In this document: one piece after another, positions 56,030-60,337 of the stretch
Position numbering within the stretch: position 1 is the stretch's first letter
How the letters are laid out: each line of letters opens with the position of its first letter
Notes under the pieces: generated by a model
Seen by the model: only the letters and a program-made list of their open reading frames with translations
The model's database searches: none
What the model was told of the DNA's origin: nothing
Assembly (NCBI GenBank): GCA_905182715.1
Contig: CAJJCP010000009.1
Coordinates: 1-60,337 of the forward strand
DNA: 60,337 nucleotides
Source: an uncultured Candidatus Poseidoniales archaeon
Lineage (GTDB): Archaea; Thermoplasmatota; Poseidoniia; Poseidoniales; Poseidoniaceae
Direction: 5' to 3'
Translations under genes and position numbers: made by a program

Positions 56030-56734
56030 TTCGATTCTCGTATGATGGCAAGCGAATGGTTTTGCCCTTGCGTTGTAATATATTTGTCATCGATCGTTCC
56101 GTTTTCTACCCGTGTGAACTTTTTGCCCTGGCGTCCTCTTGAGATCATTCGAGCGAGAACTTCTTGTCCGATATAGCATCCTTTGGAAGGGTGAACGAGT
56201 TGGTTTAATCCGGCTGAAAGAGGATGGTTTTTGTTTGTAACCTCATACCCATTCCAAGGAATTTGATTCTCGATTCTCCATTCATGGAATGCTGTCGGGT
56301 CATCATTTGACTCTGCGTCTACTATCAACTGAGGCGATGAGGAGTGAATACTTTTCATCGATGTAACCATGTGTGGTGTCATTCAATGATTCAAATTGTC
56401 CAACATTCAAATTAGTAATGCCGTATTCAATGCAAAAGTGATTACGGGAGGTGACATCTACAATCGTTACATCTTGGTTGAGGATACGTGGCGTTACATG
56501 TTCGAGCAACGTTTCAATTTGTGAAGTGTGAGATTGGACTGCAAGAAAGTCTCCCATATGGAATACTGTAACCAGGTCGACGATTTTGGCTTGTGTTGTT
56601 GTGAATACAGTTTGTCGTACTTCACCTTGACGCATATCGATTATTTTATTTGATGACAAACCATCAATGAATTGTAAGGCATCGACACCTTGCCAAACTG
56701 TCAAAGATGCATCTTCGTAAGCCACTCGAGGCAT
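56023..56734 (-). pseudogene. ygfZ: YgfZ-like Fe-S assembly protein, frameshifted
   Basis: The first part (MPRVAYEDASLTVWQGVDAL, FIDGLSSNKIIDMRQGEVRQ) is in one frame and runs to about 56350. The second (SSPQLIVDAESNDDPTAFHE, then HPSKGCYIGQEVLARM) is in another. The signature KGCYIGQE of YgfZ/GcvT-like proteins is intact, and the join DEKYS.../SSPQLIVDAE near 56350 needs a small indel. YgfZ helps some Fe-S enzymes and uses a folate-like fold. It is 9 bp downstream of the IscA-like gene, which supports a shared Fe-S role. A sequencing error is possible. Confidence 0.78.
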
Positions 56735-56743
56735 ACGAGAGCC

Positions 56744-57142
56744 TCAAGAAAATGATTCGCCGCATCCACACGATGAATCAGCATTTGGATTGTTAATTTT
56801 GAATCCTCCACCCATCAATCGGTCGACGTAATCGATTTCGATTCCATCAAGGAGATGGCTTGAAGCATTTGGGACTAAGACTCTAAACCCGTCAATAGTT
56901 ACTTCTTGACAACTTTGGTCCGTCTCTTCGACGATTTGTAAATCATACATATAACCTGAGCAACCACCGGATAAGACACCGACTAAAAGAGCCATAGAGC
57001 GGTCATCGCCAAACGCATCGACCAGCATTTCTTGTGCCTTCGATGAGATGGTTAAGTTGACATTGACCACTTCCGGGGTCATGAGTTGCACAGGGCCAGA
57101 TGTATCGCATGTACCGCAGTCCATGTCATTACGAAACATCAC
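56744..57142 (-). CDS. IscA/ErpA-like iron-sulfur carrier
   Basis: 132 residues. Family pattern: ISSKAQEMLVDAF, VLSGGCSGYMYDLQ (first Cys), FRVLVPNASSHLLDGIEIDY, GGGFKINNPNADSSCGCGES (last two Cys as C-G-C). All three Fe-S ligands are present. An N-terminal tail with CGTC is unusual and might bind metal too. It carries Fe-S clusters to target enzymes. YgfZ follows directly, suggesting a small Fe-S operon. Starts 57142 or 57139. Confidence 0.88.
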   Translation of the reverse strand: MMFRNDMDCGTCDTSGPVQLMTPEVVNVNLTISSKAQEMLVDAFGDDRSMALLVGVLSGGCSGYMYDLQIVEETDQSCQEVTIDGFRVLVPNASSHLLDGIEIDYVDRLMGGGFKINNPNADSSCGCGESFS

Positions 57143-57185
57143 TTCTCTATGAACCTGTTCTTCGATTCAGGGAATTACATTGCTT

Positions 57186-59717
57186 TCAACGGCGTTTGTT
57201 TTTGCGTTCAACTTCCTTAAGAAGGATTCCACATCGTCGAATTTGCTCTTTAGCACGCTTAATTTCTTCTGGCTCAAGTCCTCGAGGAATCGATTGTTCG
57301 AAACACTTCATGGCGTCAGGATATCGTTCCATTTCCGCATATGCACTGCCCATATTGTACAGGGTCTTTCCACGAACTTCTGCCGGCCGAATAATCATGG
57401 CTTGATGATATGCTTCGACACACTTTGGATACTCTTCAAGATAATAATAGGCGTTCCCTCGGCCGTTTAGAATTCGAATTATCATATCGTCATTGCCTGC
57501 AAATGAAGGGAGAGCTCGGTCAAACGAGGAAAGTGCTTCTCTAAATTTGCCACCTTCAATCAATGCCACACCTTGATTGTACCACGCTACCTCTTGGTTT
57601 GCAATGGAACTTGAGTTGACTTCGGTATCGACGGTTGCGGATGCCAATTGTTGCGCATTGATTGCTGCTTGAGTGAGGTCAAATGCTGGTTGTGTGGTGG
57701 TTTCTACAGCCGCAGGTTGAATCTCCTGGGGTCGTTCATTCAATGCTTGAGCCGAATTAACCAAGAGTGATTGAGAAGCTTGAGTCGGTTGAACCACTTC
57801 GACATTTCGGGGCTCAGGTGGGGTTTGAAGGCCAAGTGCATTCATGTAATAATCAGCCTGAGTCTCTTGATGATCGACTGGTGCAGCTCTTGGTTCTGAA
57901 GCAACTGGTTCTACCATAACCGGTTCAATTGGAGCGGATGGAGGTGGTGCGACGGCTTGGACTGGAGCAATTCCTGAGAGTTCGTCAGCCTTTCGATGGC
58001 ACTTTTGGGCGGTTTCTAAATCTCCTGCGGATTCGAGTGATCGAGCAAGTCCTCTCCAAATTAATGGGTTTTGACCATCATTTTTAATCATGGATTTCCA
58101 TATGGTTACTGCCTGGACATCATTCTTTGCGGCAGTATGGGCTCGAGCATGGTATTCAGTTTCACCATCGCCGAGGTATCCAAGTGCTTCTTGTGCCAAA
58201 TGTGGCCCTTCTGGAAGTGTAGGTGGGATTCCGTGAACTGACTCCAACACGGTCGCTTCTCCTTCTGCCAATTCAATAAGAATTCGAATAAATTCAGTTC
58301 TTGCAACATTCATTGGTTCAATTTGAAGAACTGTTCGAGTCGAATGAAGGTAGTTTTCAATATCGCCAGTTTGATTACACAATTGGCTGCACTTGAGTGC
58401 AGCCTTCAGATAATCTGCTTGAACATTCATTGCTTTCATATAGCACTCAATAGCACGTGAAGATTCATCTTTTCTTTGATAGATTGAACCTAAATTGAAC
58501 CAACCTGACCCTTGGCTAGGGTCAAGCGATTGTGCGTGTTCGAGAGCAGAGATGGCGTGGTCATCGAGTTCCAGTCGAGCCATTGCTCCTCCTGCAATTC
58601 TCCACGCACCAGCATGTTCTGCTGCGATTGTTTTCAGATGTGGGCTGAGTAATCCTAATGCAGCCTGTGCATCTCCTGAACGAATGAGTGCCGTTGCTTC
58701 AGTTACCAAATCATCCATGTTAATTGGCTCTTGAATTGGTTCTTCAATAATTTGAGGAGCTTGTTGAACCACTGGCTCGACAACCACTGGCTCGACTACC
58801 ACTGCAGTCGCAACTTGAATCTCTTGAGTAGCAGCAACGACTTCAGCTGCTGACTTGAGTTCTTGATATTCGAGATGTTGGTTTTCATCTTCATCATGAT
58901 GTACTGCCTCAGCCAGTATCGCCGCTTTGTCAGTAACACCCACTTCTTTCATGACTTCAGTAACTTGCTTGTCATCATAGGTTTGAGAAGGGGCTTGCAT
59001 TGGCATGGATTCAAGAGGAAGGTTTTCTCCACTTTCCGCACATCGGTTTTTGACATCAAGTAATAACGGGTGTCCTGGGAAGAAGTTCAACGCACGAACA
59101 GCCATTTCATAGGCTGCAGTATCATCTCCAATTCGTTCGAGCAATGTTGCAATATTTGCCGTAGCTGGTGCATTATCAGGATTGATGTCAAGGCAAATCT
59201 GGAAAGCCTGTCTTGCACCACGTGCATCTTGTTCAGCTTCGAGTAAAACTCCACGATTAAACCATGCCATGTCGCATGATGGGTCTAATGCAATCGCTTT
59301 ATTGAAGGCAGTAAGTGCGCTTTTGGAATCATTTTTCCTTGAGTATTCTTCTCCAAGTTGCAGCAAGTATTCAACAGAGTTTTCATCGTTTGAATCCTCT
59401 TCAACAATCTGAGCTTGTTTTTGATTGGCGATCCATTTTACCGCAGCATGTTGGAGTTCTTCTTCCTTTAGGTAATTGTTTTGATCTGTATCCATTGAAT
59501 GAGCAAAAGTCAGAAAACCTTCGCGGTCCGAAATTGAATGTTGATTAATTACGCGCTCAAGAACATTCTCAGAATACCCTACCGGTTTCACTTCCACATG
59601 TTCAACCATGTTTCCAAGTCCAGCCGAACGAAGTGCTGCGGCCATGGATTCAGTAACAGCATCAGATACGGCATTCGTATCTGTAGGATTTGGGGATTCT
59701 GCACCGGTTCCGTTCAT
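57186..59717 (-). CDS. TPR-repeat protein with EF-hand-like motifs
   Basis: About 843 residues from ATG 59717 (MNGTGAESPN). Near residue 75 lies an EF-hand-like loop DTDQNNYLKEEEL, and a second one (DEDENQHLEYQEL) at about 280. Many TPR units follow (for example KSALTAFNKAIALDPSCDMA, ARQAFQICLDINPDNAPATA and, near the end, GKFREALSSFDRALPSF, CVEAYHQAMIIRPAEV, YPDAMKCFEQSIPRGL). Low-complexity Val/Pro/Glu linkers separate three TPR blocks. No signal peptide or membrane helix: probably a cytoplasmic scaffold, perhaps calcium-responsive. The target is unknown. Confidence 0.82.
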   Translation of the reverse strand: MNGTGAESPNPTDTNAVSDAVTESMAAALRSAGLGNMVEHVEVKPVGYSENVLERVINQHSISDREGFLTFAHSMDTDQNNYLKEEELQHAAVKWIANQKQAQIVEEDSNDENSVEYLLQLGEEYSRKNDSKSALTAFNKAIALDPSCDMAWFNRGVLLEAEQDARGARQAFQICLDINPDNAPATANIATLLERIGDDTAAYEMAVRALNFFPGHPLLLDVKNRCAESGENLPLESMPMQAPSQTYDDKQVTEVMKEVGVTDKAAILAEAVHHDEDENQHLEYQELKSAAEVVAATQEIQVATAVVVEPVVVEPVVQQAPQIIEEPIQEPINMDDLVTEATALIRSGDAQAALGLLSPHLKTIAAEHAGAWRIAGGAMARLELDDHAISALEHAQSLDPSQGSGWFNLGSIYQRKDESSRAIECYMKAMNVQADYLKAALKCSQLCNQTGDIENYLHSTRTVLQIEPMNVARTEFIRILIELAEGEATVLESVHGIPPTLPEGPHLAQEALGYLGDGETEYHARAHTAAKNDVQAVTIWKSMIKNDGQNPLIWRGLARSLESAGDLETAQKCHRKADELSGIAPVQAVAPPPSAPIEPVMVEPVASEPRAAPVDHQETQADYYMNALGLQTPPEPRNVEVVQPTQASQSLLVNSAQALNERPQEIQPAAVETTTQPAFDLTQAAINAQQLASATVDTEVNSSSIANQEVAWYNQGVALIEGGKFREALSSFDRALPSFAGNDDMIIRILNGRGNAYYYLEEYPKCVEAYHQAMIIRPAEVRGKTLYNMGSAYAEMERYPDAMKCFEQSIPRGLEPEEIKRAKEQIRRCGILLKEVERKNKRR

Positions 59718-59822
59718 AGTGTCACCAAGCCTTACCAATTAAGCGACCGGCATAAGCATTGCTTCTCGGCGTGCCATGGAAATGAACACTATATTCAAAT
59801 GCCGCCGGCAAAATCGTGAGGT

Positions 59823-60337
59823 ATGACTCAGACCTCGCTTCGTATTCTCGGACTCTCTGGAGAGTATCGCCCAACTTCGAAGAGTGGAATGTTGGTAAAC
59901 TTGGCTCTCGCTTATGCTGAGTCAAAAGGTGCAGAAGTCCTGTTTTGGGATTGTGCTGAGAAACCACTCCCCTTCGTTGGAGAAGATGGGTGTTGGGAGA
60001 ATGCTCATGTCAAAGAATTTCAAGAACTTGCATCTTCATGTGATGCTTTCTTAATTTGTTCACCTGAATACCACGGCACTATGTCGGGTGTGATGAAAAA
60101 TACCTTTGATTGGCTTTATGATAAACACGTTGGAGGCAAGGTATTCGGACTCATGTGTACTCTTGGTGGGATGCAAAATTCGAATACCCTCAACCATATG
60201 CGTATCATGCTTCGCTGGCTACATGCTTGGCCTGTGCCCGAGCAGTTAGCAGTCGGGCATGTCAAAGAGGCATTTGATGGCGAAGGGAGTTTGACTGACG
60301 AAGATATGCAAAATCGACTTCACGCATTGGTTGATTC
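59823..60337 (+). CDS. NADPH-dependent FMN reductase (3' partial)
   Basis: Starts at ATG 59823 and runs off the window end after about 171 codons. Flavodoxin-like fold: RILGLSGEYRPTSKSGMLVN (FMN phosphate loop), GAEVLFWDC, DAFLICSPEYHGTMSGVMKN (typical SPEYHGT), FDWLYDKHVGGKVFGLMCTL. It would reduce FMN or a quinone/azo compound with NAD(P)H. It is divergent from the TPR/EF-hand gene. Confidence 0.88.
   Translation, partial: MTQTSLRILGLSGEYRPTSKSGMLVNLALAYAESKGAEVLFWDCAEKPLPFVGEDGCWENAHVKEFQELASSCDAFLICSPEYHGTMSGVMKNTFDWLYDKHVGGKVFGLMCTLGGMQNSNTLNHMRIMLRWLHAWPVPEQLAVGHVKEAFDGEGSLTDEDMQNRLHALVD

Overview
The window looks like a chromosomal piece of a marine, probably planktonic euryarchaeon; Marine Group II (Candidatus Poseidoniales) is the best guess. 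The archaeal evidence is an archaeal-style SRP RNA, archaeal-type valyl-tRNA synthetase, tRNA-splicing endonuclease (EndA), archease, a geranylgeranyl reductase for archaeal lipids and a CXXXY-type CcmE. These sit beside bacterial-looking genes (TatC, PntAB, DinB, YgfZ) and very large calcium-binding (thrombospondin type 3) surface proteins. The assignment is an inference from gene content; no 16S gene is present.

Layout. Positions 1-7.2 kb are an accessory stretch. It holds the tail of a surface protein, then a 1.56-kb cassette with 99-bp inverted repeats around two divergent nuclease-like genes (GIY-YIG and PLD), then a beta-helix surface protein with nine 111-bp repeats and a frameshift, then an HxlR regulator divergent from a quinone-oxidoreductase-like enzyme. 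A second dispersed repeat family (three copies, each with its own hairpin) is scattered through this stretch. From 7.2 to 25 kb is mostly housekeeping: a DUF1295 membrane protein, a SerA-like dehydrogenase, DinB, ValRS, an RND/MMPL transporter, an EVE protein, an aminotransferase, a TPR membrane protein and GlyA. From 25 to 36.8 kb is a surface/export block: a 1034-aa TSP3 protein, a broken membrane-anchored protein, an Xaa-Pro peptidase, an MqnC-like radical SAM enzyme and a TSP3 lipoprotein ending in a PNGase F-like domain cut by an in-frame TAG.

From 36.9 to 47.4 kb lie geranylgeranyl reductase, a type IA topoisomerase, PyrD, CcmE, the SRP RNA, archease, a PfkB-like protein, a winged-helix/TerB-like protein and EndA, so RNA processing and protein targeting are grouped. 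From 47.4 to 60.3 kb are an M6-type metalloprotease, TatC with an unusual C-terminal extension, a choice-of-anchor protein, a three-gene proton-translocating transhydrogenase operon carrying about six frame lesions, malate dehydrogenase, YgfZ (frameshifted) with an IscA-like protein, a TPR/EF-hand protein and the start of a flavin reductase.

The best candidates for something new are the inverted-repeat two-nuclease cassette, the hairpin-bearing dispersed repeat, the TatC fusion and the interrupted PNGase F-like lipoprotein. The cluster of broken frames at 52.7-56.4 kb could be real gene decay or indel errors in the assembly; the sequence alone cannot settle this.
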